DNA from: Streptococcaceae bacterium
Lineage (GTDB): Bacteria > Bacillota > Bacilli > Lactobacillales > Streptococcaceae
Assembly (NCBI GenBank): GCA_902363395.1
Contig: CABIZZ010000001.1
Location: 744,001 to 808,000 of the forward strand
Direction of reading: 5' to 3'
Length of the DNA: 64,000 bases
Shown here: in pieces, positions 19,359 to 28,603 of the stretch
Position numbering within the stretch: the first letter of the stretch is position 1
Layout: every line of letters begins with the position of its first letter
Position numbers and translations under genes: made by a program
The notes under the pieces: model-generated
The model's input: the letters and a program-made list of their open reading frames with translations, nothing else
Told to the model about the DNA's origin: nothing
The model's database searches: none

Positions 19359-19420
19359 TTGACAAGTCTTTCTTTTTTATGGTATTCTTTATGCAACAAG
19401 TGTTGCGCAACGGATGTTGC
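19359..19420 (+). promoter_or_regulatory. Promoter with tandem TetR operator
   Basis: TTGACA (19359-19364) and TATTCT (19383-19388) form the promoter. Immediately after it come two abutting 14-bp palindromes: GCAACAAGTGTTGC (19393-19406, perfect) and GCAACGGATGTTGC (19407-19420, one mismatch). They cover the expected transcription start, the usual place for TetR autorepression. Confidence 0.75.
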
Positions 19421-19434
19421 GTGAAAGGAGTCTT

Positions 19435-20010
19435 ATGCCACCCAAGGTTAAATTTAGTAAAGAGGCTATCATTGGGACAGCTTTACAATTGGTGAGAGAA
19501 GAGGGAATGGCTAGTTTAACTGCTCGAGCATTAGCGGAGAAACTGGGAGCCACACCGAGAGTCATTTTTGGGCAATTTGCCAATATGGCTGAGTTACAAG
19601 CAGAAGTTATTGGTGCTGCGGAGATGGTCGTGGTAGAGTATATTCGCAAGGCCTTAGAAGATGAGAAGCCTTTTCGATCTGTCGGGGTTGCTTATATTCT
19701 TTTCGCCTCAAAAGAGCCCCAACTCTTTCAATTGCTTTTCCAAAATCCTAGCAAAGAGCCGATTCGTCGCTTTCAAGATTTTCTTCCCATGAAGGATCAT
19801 AGTTACCAATTGGTTCTGGATTCGATCGTTGCAGACTATCCTTTGACTCTAGAGGAGGCTAGTCGCTTGTACCAGCATCTATTTATCTACTCGCACGGGA
19901 TGGCCTCGATGGTTGCTTCTGGTATTTACCAGTTCAGCATGGAAGAAGTGATTGGATTACTGACAGAGGTTTGTCAATCTCTCATCAAAGAAATGGTAGG
20001 AAAGAAATGA
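19435..20010 (+). CDS. TetR/AcrR-family regulator
   Basis: 191 residues. The N-terminal HTH is visible in EEGMASLTARALAEKLGATPRVIFGQFANMAEL, and the C-terminal part is the TetR ligand domain (WHG-like). The ATG at 19435 follows AAAGGAG. Its stop overlaps the start of the ABC ATPase gene (ATGA), so it regulates its own exporter operon, most likely through the tandem GCAAC palindromes upstream. The inducer is unknown; such regulators usually bind the exported compound. Confidence 0.9.
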   Translation: MPPKVKFSKEAIIGTALQLVREEGMASLTARALAEKLGATPRVIFGQFANMAELQAEVIGAAEMVVVEYIRKALEDEKPFRSVGVAYILFASKEPQLFQLLFQNPSKEPIRRFQDFLPMKDHSYQLVLDSIVADYPLTLEEASRLYQHLFIYSHGMASMVASGIYQFSMEEVIGLLTEVCQSLIKEMVGKK

Positions 20011-20687
20011 TTCAACTAGAAAATGTGCACAAAAGTTACGGCCAAACCAAGGTTTTAAAGGGGATTGATTTGCAGATTCAAGACCAGGATGATGTGGTTA
20101 TCCTTGGTCCTTCTGGATCGGGCAAGTCAACTCTCTTAAATGTGTTATCAGGCTTAGAAAAGGTGGACGAGGGGCATATCCTCATTCAAGGACAAGATTT
20201 ATCACAACTCACGGATGCTCAATTAACAACTTTTAGACGTGAGAAGATTGCCTTTATTTTCCAGCAGTATTATCTATTGCCTAATCTAACGGTTAGACAA
20301 AATGTAAAGATGGGAGCTGATCTGGCAAACAATCATGATTTTTTACAGATCATCGAGGATTTGGGCCTTGGCGATAAGCTGGACAAATATCCGAGTGAAT
20401 TGTCGGGTGGGGAACAGCAGAGAGTGTCTATTGCCCGGGCCTTGGCCAAAAAGCCAGAGATTCTCTTCTTAGATGAGCCGACGGGAGCCCTGGATGAAGA
20501 AACAGGGCGCAAGATTCTAGACTATATCTGGAAATTAAAGGAGAAACTGGGCTTTACCCTCATCATGGTGACGCACAACCAAAATATTGCGGATATGGCC
20601 AGAACCATCATTCGAGTTAATAGTGGCAAGATTACCGAAGTTGTGACCAATGATCAGCCTCAGACTGCTTATGAGATTGGATGGTAA
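20007..20687 (+). CDS. ABC transporter ATP-binding protein, MacB/LolD type
   Basis: 226 residues. Walker [14 protein letters not shown], signature [15 protein letters not shown], Walker [15 protein letters not shown] and H-loop VTHNQ are all intact. This subgroup works with FtsX-fold permeases in mechanotransmission or peptide/antibiotic efflux. The ATG at 20007 overlaps the TetR stop. Starts [17 protein letters not shown]. Confidence 0.92.
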   Translation: MIQLENVHKSYGQTKVLKGIDLQIQDQDDVVILGPSGSGKSTLLNVLSGLEKVDEGHILIQGQDLSQLTDAQLTTFRREKIAFIFQQYYLLPNLTVRQNVKMGADLANNHDFLQIIEDLGLGDKLDKYPSELSGGEQQRVSIARALAKKPEILFLDEPTGALDEETGRKILDYIWKLKEKLGFTLIMVTHNQNIADMARTIIRVNSGKITEVVTNDQPQTAYEIGW

Positions 20688-20690
20688 GCC

Positions 20691-21836
20691 ATGTTTTCAG
20701 TAAAAGATATTCGAAAATTAGTTGTCGTCAGTATCATTGGGGCTTGTGCGGTCTTTGTGGCCAATCTCTTCTTGAATTTTTACCTGGATATCGAGCAGTT
20801 GGAGATTTCGAAAACCAATCCCATGATGCAGACCTACTATGATGCCCAGGTTTCGCTTTCCTGGATGGTGGCCATGGTCAGTGGGGTCGTCTTGTCTTTG
20901 ACGTCGGTCCTTCTCATGTGTTTTTATATCAAACAATTTGTCGATGACCACAAGGAACAATTAGGGATTTTAAAGGCTTTGGGCTATAGCAATGGCCAGT
21001 TGGCGAAACGATTTTGGGCTTTTGGACTCAGTTTTGGGGCTGGAGCGCTTCTTGGCTATTTCACTTCATTTCTCATGATGGGACATTTTTATGACTTCCG
21101 CAATGAGAAGAGGATTTTGCCAGAAATCACCATTCACTTTCACTGGCAGCTCTTGCTTGCTTTGGTGATTCTTCCAACAGCATTTTTTATACTTCTCGCG
21201 ATTGGCTATGCTAGAAGACAATTACAAACGCCGGTACTCCGCTTATTGAAAAAATCTCCAACACCAATCAAGGTCAAAAGGAGAAAGAGGACTCCTAAGA
21301 AAGACAAAGACTTCCTAAAAGAGCTGTCTTCGTCGCTGATTTGGGGAAGAAAATCGATCCTGTTTTTTGTAGTCTTTGGTTCTATGTGTTTTGCGGCCAT
21401 GGTTCAATTGTCCTTTGGCCTCAGGGATTACACAGATGATATCATCCAAACCATGATGATCATGATTGGCTTGATCCTTTCTTTCTCGATTCTCTTTTTG
21501 TCATTGGGGATTGTGGTCTCTGAAAGTCGGGAAACCTTGGCTCTTATGAAGGCTTTTGGCTACACCAATCGTGAATGCCAAAGTCATATTCTCGCTCCCT
21601 ATCGTTTTTGGGCCTATCTAGGATTTGTTCTTGGGACAGCTTATCAATATGGCATCATGGAAATCTTGATTGGTGTGATCAAAGATACGGTTCCTGAGAA
21701 GATTGAGCATCACTTTGATGGGAATGTGTGCTTCTGGACCTTGCTCGGTTTTGCTGTGGTTTATGAAAGCCTCTTTTATCTATCCAACAGAAAACTCCAA
21801 AAACAAACCATCAAAGAAGTGCTCTTAGCTGAATAA
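20691..21836 (+). CDS. FtsX-like ABC permease
   Basis: 381 residues with an N-terminal helix (residues 8-28), a short extracytoplasmic piece, and two FtsX-type helix bundles: about 60-175 (including KEQLGILKALGYSNGQLAKRFWAFG) and about 220-365 (including RETLALMKAFGYTNRECQSHI). The two bundles are internally related, as in family members of the VraG/BceB-like and MacB-like groups, but it lacks the large extracellular domain of BceB. It starts 3 bases after the ATPase stop. Repeat A follows directly. Confidence 0.87.
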   Translation: MFSVKDIRKLVVVSIIGACAVFVANLFLNFYLDIEQLEISKTNPMMQTYYDAQVSLSWMVAMVSGVVLSLTSVLLMCFYIKQFVDDHKEQLGILKALGYSNGQLAKRFWAFGLSFGAGALLGYFTSFLMMGHFYDFRNEKRILPEITIHFHWQLLLALVILPTAFFILLAIGYARRQLQTPVLRLLKKSPTPIKVKRRKRTPKKDKDFLKELSSSLIWGRKSILFFVVFGSMCFAAMVQLSFGLRDYTDDIIQTMMIMIGLILSFSILFLSLGIVVSESRETLALMKAFGYTNRECQSHILAPYRFWAYLGFVLGTAYQYGIMEILIGVIKDTVPEKIEHHFDGNVCFWTLLGFAVVYESLFYLSNRKLQKQTIKEVLLAE

Positions 21837-21840
21837 ATAG

Positions 21841-22023
21841 AAAAGAGAGTGGGACAGAAATTGGTAATTCGTTAGAATTTGATTTCGTCGTCCCACCTCC
21901 GCACAGTTGAGTAGGGCTATAAAAGCTGATGAAATCAGCGTAGTAGAGTCCACTCAACCACTGCGTCTTGCTCGACAATCTAAAGACAATTGAGAGGCCA
22001 GGACTTTTGTCCCAGCCTTTTTC
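21841..22023 (+). repeat. Repeat A, copy 1
   Basis: About 180 bp beginning GAGAGTGGGACAGAAAT and ending CTTTTGTCCCAGCC. Internal arms include GTTGAGTAGGGCT paired with a later AGT.CACTCAAC, with GCTGATGAAATCAGC at the tip, and GTGGGAC with GTCCCAC. Near-identical copies are at 34807, 48691 and 59956 (inverted); a decayed one is at 27877. It lies between two rightward genes and may act as their terminator. Confidence 0.9.
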
Positions 22024-22094
22024 TTGTAGAATCATTGACAGGGAGAGGCTTTTCCGCTATTCTAGGGGAATAAAAGAAATGAAAGAGAAACAGC

Positions 22095-23861
22095 ATGAAA
22101 CGGAGTTATTGGCAGGACCTGAAGGGGGCCTTTTACTTAATCTGGCGCAACAAATGGTCCTTTATCTCTGTAGGGATCCTTTTGCAGTTTGTGGTTGGTA
22201 TAGGGGCTGCGGCCTTGAGTTGGGTCTTTCAACTGGCTCTCATCTTATCGGGTGAGTCCAACATTGATAAGAACAATATCCTCACGACCTTGACCAATCC
22301 TCTGAGTCTAGTGGCTTTGATTCTCTTTGCCATCGTCTTCGCCTTTCTTTTTATGCTGGAGATGCGGACCATGATCGCCCTGATCTATTTGTCTCGTACG
22401 GATCAGCATCTGTCTTTTAAAAAGGTCTTTCGCCAGTCTTTTGGTCGCTTAAAGGATTTTAGCGGTTGGAATCTGTTGCATTTTCTCTTTTATATGGTTC
22501 TGACTCTGCCTGTAGCGGGGCTCTTCATTGGTTCTACTCTGACGGATGGTCTCTATATTCCGAACTTTATCACAGGGGAGTTTTCCAAGACGACCGCTGG
22601 GGCCATCGGTCTCTTCATAGTTCAATTGCTTCTGATTTATCTCAATCTGCGTCTCATCTATACGGTACCCAATATCGTGATTGAAGAGTTGCCTTTTGGG
22701 GCTGCCATGCGCAAGAGTTGGGAGATGACCAAGAAGGGTGGGATCCGCCTTATCCTGCAGATCTTCTCCTTTGAGTTTATCCTTTCTGTTACGGGTATTC
22801 TCTTGATCCTTGGCCTGGTCTTTGCGTCTAGTCAGCTGGACAAAACGGGCCAGCATATCTGGGTGCAGACCGTCTTTTTGGTCTTGATCCGCCTCTACAT
22901 TTTCCTCTTTTCTGTCATGTCTAAACTGGGAACCTTGGGAATCATCCTAGACAATGGCTGGGAGGCTCCAAGTCGCTCGGTCATCAAGACTCGAGGCTCT
23001 CGCAAGATGAAGGGGCTCTTTGTCCTGACCGTTTTTTTCCTCCTGGCTCAGTCAGGGATGGCAGCATTTGACTTAGTGACCTTAGAGGTCAATGACCAGG
23101 TAAAAATCGTAGCCCATCGTGGATATGTGGCCAAAGGTGTAGAAAATTCCCTCGAAGCACTCGAGGCAGCTGCCAAGGAGAAGGCTTCCTATGTCGAGAT
23201 GGATATCCTCTTGACCAAGGACCATCAATTCGTCGTCATGCATGACTACAATCTCAAACGCTTGGCTGGAGTGGACAAGGATGTCAAAGATATGACGCTG
23301 GCTGAGGTGCAGGGATTGAAGATCCAACAGGATGGTCATACCAGTCACATCCCCTCCTTTGAGGAGTTTGTCACCCGGGCCAAGGAGCTGAAGATGCCCC
23401 TCTTGGTCGAGCTCAAGCCTCACGGTTCAGAACCAGAAAATTACGTGGATCTCTTCGTCCAAAAGATGAAGGACTTAGGAGTTGAAAAGGACTATCCAAC
23501 CATGTCCTTGGCTCTGTCGGTGATGGAAGAGGTGGAGAAGAAAGCTCCGGAGATTAAGACCGGCTATGTCATTCCGATTCAGTTTGGACAATTTGAAAAC
23601 ACCTCGGTCGACTTCTTTGCGATTGAAGACTTTTCTTATCAGGAGGATTTGGTAACCCAGGCCCATGAGATGAAAAAAGAGCTCTATGTCTGGACCATCA
23701 ATGATGAGCAAAAGTTAACGGCCTACCTTCAACGACCGGTTGATGGAATCATTACGGATGAAGTAGCAGAGGCACAAAGCCTGAAGAAAAACTTGAAGAA
23801 GAATAAGACCTACTTTGATCGCTTCCTGAGCTTGGTGTCTCTCAGTACCAGTGAAGAGTAG
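22095..23861 (+). CDS. Membrane glycerophosphodiester phosphodiesterase
   Basis: 588 residues in two parts. Residues 1-320 hold about seven to eight membrane helices (GPDPase membrane domain). From about residue 333 a GDPD catalytic domain follows, with VAHRGYVAKGVENS, YVEMDILLTKDHQFVVMHD, LLVELKPHG and VWTINDEQKL; the catalytic His pair and the Glu/Asp metal ligands are present. It should hydrolyse glycerophosphodiesters or lipid/teichoic-acid-derived groups at the membrane. Single gene after repeat A. Confidence 0.92.
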   Translation: MKRSYWQDLKGAFYLIWRNKWSFISVGILLQFVVGIGAAALSWVFQLALILSGESNIDKNNILTTLTNPLSLVALILFAIVFAFLFMLEMRTMIALIYLSRTDQHLSFKKVFRQSFGRLKDFSGWNLLHFLFYMVLTLPVAGLFIGSTLTDGLYIPNFITGEFSKTTAGAIGLFIVQLLLIYLNLRLIYTVPNIVIEELPFGAAMRKSWEMTKKGGIRLILQIFSFEFILSVTGILLILGLVFASSQLDKTGQHIWVQTVFLVLIRLYIFLFSVMSKLGTLGIILDNGWEAPSRSVIKTRGSRKMKGLFVLTVFFLLAQSGMAAFDLVTLEVNDQVKIVAHRGYVAKGVENSLEALEAAAKEKASYVEMDILLTKDHQFVVMHDYNLKRLAGVDKDVKDMTLAEVQGLKIQQDGHTSHIPSFEEFVTRAKELKMPLLVELKPHGSEPENYVDLFVQKMKDLGVEKDYPTMSLALSVMEEVEKKAPEIKTGYVIPIQFGQFENTSVDFFAIEDFSYQEDLVTQAHEMKKELYVWTINDEQKLTAYLQRPVDGIITDEVAEAQSLKKNLKKNKTYFDRFLSLVSLSTSEE

Positions 23862-23913
23862 GAACTTGTCTCCAGAAGAATGTCAGTCTATTTGGTAAGG
23901 ACTGACTAAAAGT

Positions 23914-23998
23914 TTGATTTTTATTCATTGTTAAGCTATAATAACTATTACAAATAACGAAAGTCGTCCCTACAGTCACGCTGTCAGGGCGCTTTCTC
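23914..23998 (+). promoter_or_regulatory. Promoter and leader hairpin before the PatAB-type genes
   Basis: TTGATT (23914-23919), a 17-base spacer and TATAAT (23937-23942). The 160-base leader holds a hairpin CCCTACAG/CTGTCAGGG (23968-23989) followed by a T-rich stretch GCTTTCTCTTTC. In pneumococcus an attenuator-type terminator upstream of patA is known to limit expression, and its loss gives fluoroquinolone resistance; this hairpin is a likely counterpart. A nine-codon ORF starts at 24015 (MQRWLILFK). Confidence 0.55.
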
Positions 23999-24113
23999 TT
24001 TCTATAGCTTTCGCATGCAGAGATGGCTGATTCTGTTCAAATGATTTTTTCTTTGTTGGGAATGGACATCATGCTAACGAAAACTGTACTAACTAGTATT
24101 TTAGGAGGTATCT

Positions 24114-25862
24114 ATGCTTCAGTCATTGATTGCTGAAATCAAGGAATACAAGAAACCCTCAGTTCTAGCCTCACTCTATATGGTGTTTGAGGTCATGTTT
24201 GAGATTTCTATTCCCTTTATCATGGCGACGCTTCTGGACAAGGGGGTTCAGAAGGGGGATATGACCACGGTTCTGACCTATGGTCTCCTCATGTTGGTCT
24301 TCGCCTTTCTCTCTCTTTTCTGTGGGATGCAGTCGGCTCGCTACGGGGCTTTTGCATCAGCCGGATTTGCTAAAAATCTACGGAAGGCGATCTTCAAGAA
24401 GATCCAAACCTTCTCCTTTGAGAACATCGATAGCTTCTCCTCAGGTGGTCTAGTAACCCGCATGATGACGGATGTGACCAATGTGCAGAACTCCTATCAG
24501 ATGGTCATCCGGATCTGTGTCCGTGCTCCGCTCAACTTGATCTTTGCCATTGTTGCTAGCTATTTGATCAATCCGCAGATGGCCATGATCTTTGTCGGGA
24601 TCACCCTTTTCTTGGGGCTGGTCTTGGGTGTGATTACGAAGATTGTCTATCCACTCTTTACTAAGGTCTTTGAGGCCTATGATAACTTGAACAACAGCAT
24701 CCAGGAAAATATTACCAACATGCGCGTGGTCAAGTCCTATGTTAAGGAAGAAGAAGAGACGGTTAAGTTTAAGAAGGCTTCTCGCTTGATCTACAACATG
24801 TTCATGAAAGCTATCCGCATCGTGATCTTGAGTAGTCCAGCCATGATGTTATCCTTGTATGCATCCTTTATCTTGATCTCTTGGATCGGGGCCCAACTCA
24901 TCGTGGCTGGCAGCTTTACGACAGGTGAGCTGACCTCTATGTTTGCCTACGTCATGACCATCCTCATGTCTCTCATGATGTTTATGATGATCTTCGTCAT
25001 GCTCTCGATCTCTATGGCATCTGTGGAGCGGATCAATGAAGTCCTTGGGACAGAGTCAACCATCGTCTCTCCTGAGAATGGTCTGACAGAAGTAGCAGAT
25101 GGATCCATTACCTTCGACCATGTGAACTTCGCCTACACAGACGAAAATGGTGACAAGGCCCATGTCTTGTCTGATATCAACCTCAGCATTCGCTCGGGTG
25201 AAGTGATTGGAATCCTTGGAGGGACTGGTTCTGGTAAGTCTAGTCTGGTCCAGCTCATCCCTCGTCTCTATGATGTAGAGTCTGGTAGTGTCAAGGTAGC
25301 TGGTCAGGATGTGCGAAACTATGATCTAGACCATTTGCGCAAGCAAGTTGCTATGGTGCTTCAGACCAATGTCCTCTTCTCTGGTACCATCAAGGAAAAC
25401 ATGCGCTGGGGTAATAAGGACGCGACGGACGAAGAAATCGTGGAAGCTTGTAAGATCGCTCAAGCGGATGAATTTATCCAGAACTTTAAAGATGGCTATG
25501 ATACCATGATCGAACGTGGTGGAGCCAACGTCTCAGGTGGTCAGCGCCAACGTCTCTGTATCGCCCGCGCTCTCTTGATGAATCCAAAAATCCTAATCTT
25601 GGATGATTCGACCTCAGCTGTCGATACCAAGACGGATAGCCTGATCCGTCAAGGTCTAGCATCTAGTCTCAAGGACACGACCAAGATTATCATTGGCCAA
25701 CGGATCTCTTCGATCCAAGATGCAGACCGGATCGTGGTCATGAATGATGGGAAGATTGATGCCATCGGTACTCACCAAGAGCTGCTCGAGACTAATGCCA
25801 TCTACCGTGAAGTCTATGACATGCAAACCCAAGGGAAAGGAGGACAAGCAGATGAAGAATAA
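24114..25862 (+). CDS. Heterodimeric ABC exporter, degenerate half (PatA/LmrC-like)
   Basis: 582 residues: a six-helix transmembrane domain (about 15-300), then an ATPase domain with Walker A ILGGTGSGKSS and signature NVSGGQRQRLC. Walker B is ILILDDSTSAVD with Asp in place of the catalytic Glu, and the switch His is replaced in IIIGQRISS. These changes mark the degenerate-site subunit of heterodimeric multidrug exporters (LmrC, EfrA, PatA). The partner gene overlaps its end by 11 bases. AGGAGG lies before the ATG. Substrates are probably hydrophobic drugs; not shown here. Confidence 0.9.
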   Translation: MLQSLIAEIKEYKKPSVLASLYMVFEVMFEISIPFIMATLLDKGVQKGDMTTVLTYGLLMLVFAFLSLFCGMQSARYGAFASAGFAKNLRKAIFKKIQTFSFENIDSFSSGGLVTRMMTDVTNVQNSYQMVIRICVRAPLNLIFAIVASYLINPQMAMIFVGITLFLGLVLGVITKIVYPLFTKVFEAYDNLNNSIQENITNMRVVKSYVKEEEETVKFKKASRLIYNMFMKAIRIVILSSPAMMLSLYASFILISWIGAQLIVAGSFTTGELTSMFAYVMTILMSLMMFMMIFVMLSISMASVERINEVLGTESTIVSPENGLTEVADGSITFDHVNFAYTDENGDKAHVLSDINLSIRSGEVIGILGGTGSGKSSLVQLIPRLYDVESGSVKVAGQDVRNYDLDHLRKQVAMVLQTNVLFSGTIKENMRWGNKDATDEEIVEACKIAQADEFIQNFKDGYDTMIERGGANVSGGQRQRLCIARALLMNPKILILDDSTSAVDTKTDSLIRQGLASSLKDTTKIIIGQRISSIQDADRIVVMNDGKIDAIGTHQELLETNAIYREVYDMQTQGKGGQADEE

Positions 25863-27720
25863 GAAAAAAGCTAGCTGGGGCTCTCTGGTGCGCTTGCTAG
25901 ACTATATGTGGAAACAATATAAGTTCGTCCTTCTCTTAGCGGCTGTCCTCATTGTGGTAGCCTCCCTCTCTACGGTCTATATTACCTCCTCTATCCGGGC
26001 CTTGGTGGACCAATACATCCAACCCATGTTGGATAGTGGCAGCAGAGACTTTGGTCCTCTCCTCAGCTTCTTGATGATGCTGGCAGTAGTCGGTATTTTG
26101 GGAGTTTTAGCCAACTATGGTTTCTCCCTCATTATGGCGACAGTTTCTCAGGATACGCTTCGCTCGCTACGGAACCAGCTCTTTGCCCGCATGCAAAAGC
26201 TCCCTGTCAAGTACTTCGATACCCACCAACACGGGGATATTATGTCGATCTACACCAATGACATCGATGCTCTTCGCCAAGCGATCGAGCAGTCTATCCC
26301 GCAGCTCTTGCAGTCTGCCATTACCATTATCGGGGTAGCTGTCAGCATGATCATGATCAGCCCTCTCCTTTTCCTTCTCGTTCTTTTGATGGTCGGAGTC
26401 ATGGCCTATGTCATCAAAGATATCTCTGGCAAATCTGGTCGCTATTTTGCTGATCAGCAAAAGAACTTAGGGATCGAAAATGGCTTTATCGAAGAGATGA
26501 TGTCTGGTCAAAAGGTGGTCAAGGCCTTCGTGCATGAAGAAGAGAGCATTGAAGCCTTTGAGCGGATCAATGACCAACTCTTTGAATCTTCCTACCAAGC
26601 CAACCGCTATGCCAATGTCTTGATGCCTATATTGGGGAACCTGGGAAATGTCTCCTTCGTCTTGACCTCACTGGTCGGAGGGATCTTTGCCTTGAATGGC
26701 ATCAGTGGCCTCACCATTGGTGGACTCATGGCCTTTCTCCAGCTCAACCGTTCCTTCAACGGTCCTATCACCCAAGTATCGCAACAGTTGAACTTTGTCC
26801 TTATGGCACTGGCTGGGGGAGATCGGATCTTTGATCTCTTGGATGAAGAAGTCGAAGTGGATGAAGGGAAAGTCACCTTGGTCAACTATGAAGAGGTCGA
26901 TGGTCGCATGGTCATCACTGATAAGAAGACCAATCTCTGGGCTTGGAAACACCCTCGGGAAAATGGCGACTACGAACTGGTCAAACTGGTCGGAAATGTC
27001 GTCTTTACAAATGTAGACTTCTCCTACAATGAGAAGAACCAAATCCTTTACGATATCAACCTCTACGCAGACAAGGGGCAGAAGGTGGCCTTCGTCGGTG
27101 CGACAGGAGCAGGGAAGACTACCATTACCAACTTGATCAATCGTTTCTACGATATCCAATCAGGATCTATCACCTATGATGGGATCGATGTGAAGCTGAT
27201 TGAGAAGGATTCGCTCCGTCGTTCGCTAGGGATCGTCTTGCAGGATACCCACCTCTTTACTGGAACTATCGCAGAAAATATCGCCTATGGTCGATCAGAT
27301 GCGACCCGGGAGGAAATCCTGGAAGCAGCCCGCATTGCCAATGTGGATTCCTTCGTCAAACATCTGGACCAAGGCTACGATACTGTCTTGAACGATGATG
27401 GAGCTGGTCTCTCTAACGGTCAACGTCAGCTGATCGCTATCGCGCGTGCAGCCTTGGCCAATGCGCCGGTCTTGATCCTTGATGAAGCAACTTCCTCAAT
27501 CGACTCACGGACAGAGAAGATGGTCCAAGAGGGGATGGATCGCCTGATGGCAGGACGGACTGTCTTTGTCATCGCCCACCGTCTCTCAACCATCGTCAAC
27601 TCGGATGTGATCATGGTCATGGACAAGGGACGCATCATCGAGCGAGGCAACCACGCTTCCTTGATGGCAGAACGTGGGACTTATTACCGCCTCTACACCG
27701 GTGGCCTTGAAATTGATTAA
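25852..27720 (+). CDS. Heterodimeric ABC exporter, catalytic half (PatB/LmrD-like)
   Basis: 622 residues from the ATG at 25852, which overlaps the partner's stop. Six-helix transmembrane domain to about residue 330, then an ATPase with Walker A VGATGAGKTT, intact Walker B VLILDEATSSID and H-loop VIAHRLSTI. Its signature is degenerate (GLSNGQRQ, Asn for Gly). So the canonical site forms from this subunit's Walker motifs and the partner's signature. A roughly 30-residue insert (DKKTNLWAWKHPRENGDYEL) before the ATPase core is typical of LmrD-type subunits. A terminator follows. Confidence 0.9.
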   Translation: MKNKKKASWGSLVRLLDYMWKQYKFVLLLAAVLIVVASLSTVYITSSIRALVDQYIQPMLDSGSRDFGPLLSFLMMLAVVGILGVLANYGFSLIMATVSQDTLRSLRNQLFARMQKLPVKYFDTHQHGDIMSIYTNDIDALRQAIEQSIPQLLQSAITIIGVAVSMIMISPLLFLLVLLMVGVMAYVIKDISGKSGRYFADQQKNLGIENGFIEEMMSGQKVVKAFVHEEESIEAFERINDQLFESSYQANRYANVLMPILGNLGNVSFVLTSLVGGIFALNGISGLTIGGLMAFLQLNRSFNGPITQVSQQLNFVLMALAGGDRIFDLLDEEVEVDEGKVTLVNYEEVDGRMVITDKKTNLWAWKHPRENGDYELVKLVGNVVFTNVDFSYNEKNQILYDINLYADKGQKVAFVGATGAGKTTITNLINRFYDIQSGSITYDGIDVKLIEKDSLRRSLGIVLQDTHLFTGTIAENIAYGRSDATREEILEAARIANVDSFVKHLDQGYDTVLNDDGAGLSNGQRQLIAIARAALANAPVLILDEATSSIDSRTEKMVQEGMDRLMAGRTVFVIAHRLSTIVNSDVIMVMDKGRIIERGNHASLMAERGTYYRLYTGGLEID

Positions 27721-27724
27721 TACA

Positions 27725-27753
27725 AAAAAGTCTGAGCTGGTCTCAGACTTTTT
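27725..27753 (+). terminator. Terminator of the ABC exporter pair
   Basis: AAAAAGTCTGAG pairs with CTCAGACTTTTT; bidirectional in form. Confidence 0.88.
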
Positions 27754-27777
27754 ACTTATGGATAATGTTGTCTTTGA

Positions 27778-27833
27778 AACTTTCCTTAGGTGAGATTGGA
27801 CGTCAGTGAACTTCGAAGAAGTTCCATGACTAA
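27778..27833 (+). repeat. Repeat B, copy 2 (truncated)
   Basis: Holds the 5' AACTTTCCTTAGGTGAG segment and the first hairpin (GAACTTC-gaa-GAAGTTC), then diverges after CATGACTAA. The second and third hairpins and the closing GGAAAGTT are missing. Confidence 0.8.
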
Positions 27834-27876
27834 ATCAAGATACAAAGGGCGTCTGCGGATAAAGTAAAAATAGGGA

Positions 27877-27992
27877 GCATGACAGAAGCACTGTTGTATG
27901 GGATTGCTTCGTTGTCCTGCCCCCACAAGGCTGATTAGGATTTTTCCGAGCTAAAAGGCGAGAGAAGAATTCAATCAGCTACTGTGTCTTGG
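27877..27992 (+). repeat. Repeat A, decayed copy
   Basis: Scattered matches in the right order to repeat A: GACAGAAGC, TTCGTTGTCCTGCCCCCAC (for TTCGTCGTCCCACCTCC), GCTGATTAG, ATCAGCTACTGTGTCTTG (for CCACTGCGTCTTG). It lies directly after the truncated repeat B, making this gap a graveyard of both families. The rest of the gap (27993-28120) shows nothing I can name. Confidence 0.5.
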
Positions 27993-28129
27993 ATATAGTA
28001 CTAATGTATTTTGCGCTTTTGACACAATCCGCAGCCCGTGTTCAATTCGATTTGAGCTCCTTCGCTCTTTATTTTCTAATCTCAGTCTAGAACAGTTAAA
28101 AGGCTCCCTTTGATAAATATAGCGGAGAA

Positions 28130-28158
28130 AAAACGGGCCAAGTAGGTCCGCTTTTTTT
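28130..28158 (+). terminator. Terminator before the DUF1722 gene
   Basis: AAAACGGGCC and GGTCCGCTTTTTTT form a short G/C stem with a T run. What it terminates is unclear because only repeat remnants lie upstream. Confidence 0.6.
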
Positions 28159-28225
28159 ATGACTTAACTCATTTCCATGGTATAATGGGAGGACTATTGA
28201 TAGAGAAGATCAAAAGGAGACACGA

Positions 28226-28603
28226 GTGGATCAAAAACATCACTGCCAAGTCCTATGGGCGAAAAATAAATACCTGGTGCTGAGTCATTCCAGCAACATT
28301 TACAAGGAGATCCGGGAATACCTCAAGCAAGACCAGGTTGAGGTCAGTCACGTCGAGGACCTGATCCAGCAAGCGCTGGCCTTGCCGGAAAATCGTGGCC
28401 AGGTCTCCAATGCCTTCCAGCATATCTGGGGCTATTTCAAAAAGCAGGCGACTCCTGAGGAAAAGGCGGACTTTATGCTGCTACTTGAGAAATACCAGCA
28501 TGGCCAAGCTAGCCAAGAGGATCTCATCAAGGGGATCCAGACGCTCCTTGAGCGCTATCCCAATCGCTACTTGCAAGACTCGACATTACTAGGAGGTCAA
28601 TAG
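28226..28603 (+). CDS. DUF1722 (YbgA-like) protein
   Basis: 125 residues, helical, with the family pattern WAKNKYLVLSHSSNIYKEI near the start and PNRYLQDSTLL at the end. Start is the GTG at 28226, with AAGGAGA before it and a TATAAT box near 28183. In E. coli the DUF1722 gene ybgA neighbours the photolyase gene, and fusions with other domains exist; the biochemical role is still open. Here it is followed immediately by a pyrimidine-dimer-glycosylase-like gene, again pointing to UV damage. Confidence 0.85.
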   Translation: MDQKHHCQVLWAKNKYLVLSHSSNIYKEIREYLKQDQVEVSHVEDLIQQALALPENRGQVSNAFQHIWGYFKKQATPEEKADFMLLLEKYQHGQASQEDLIKGIQTLLERYPNRYLQDSTLLGGQ

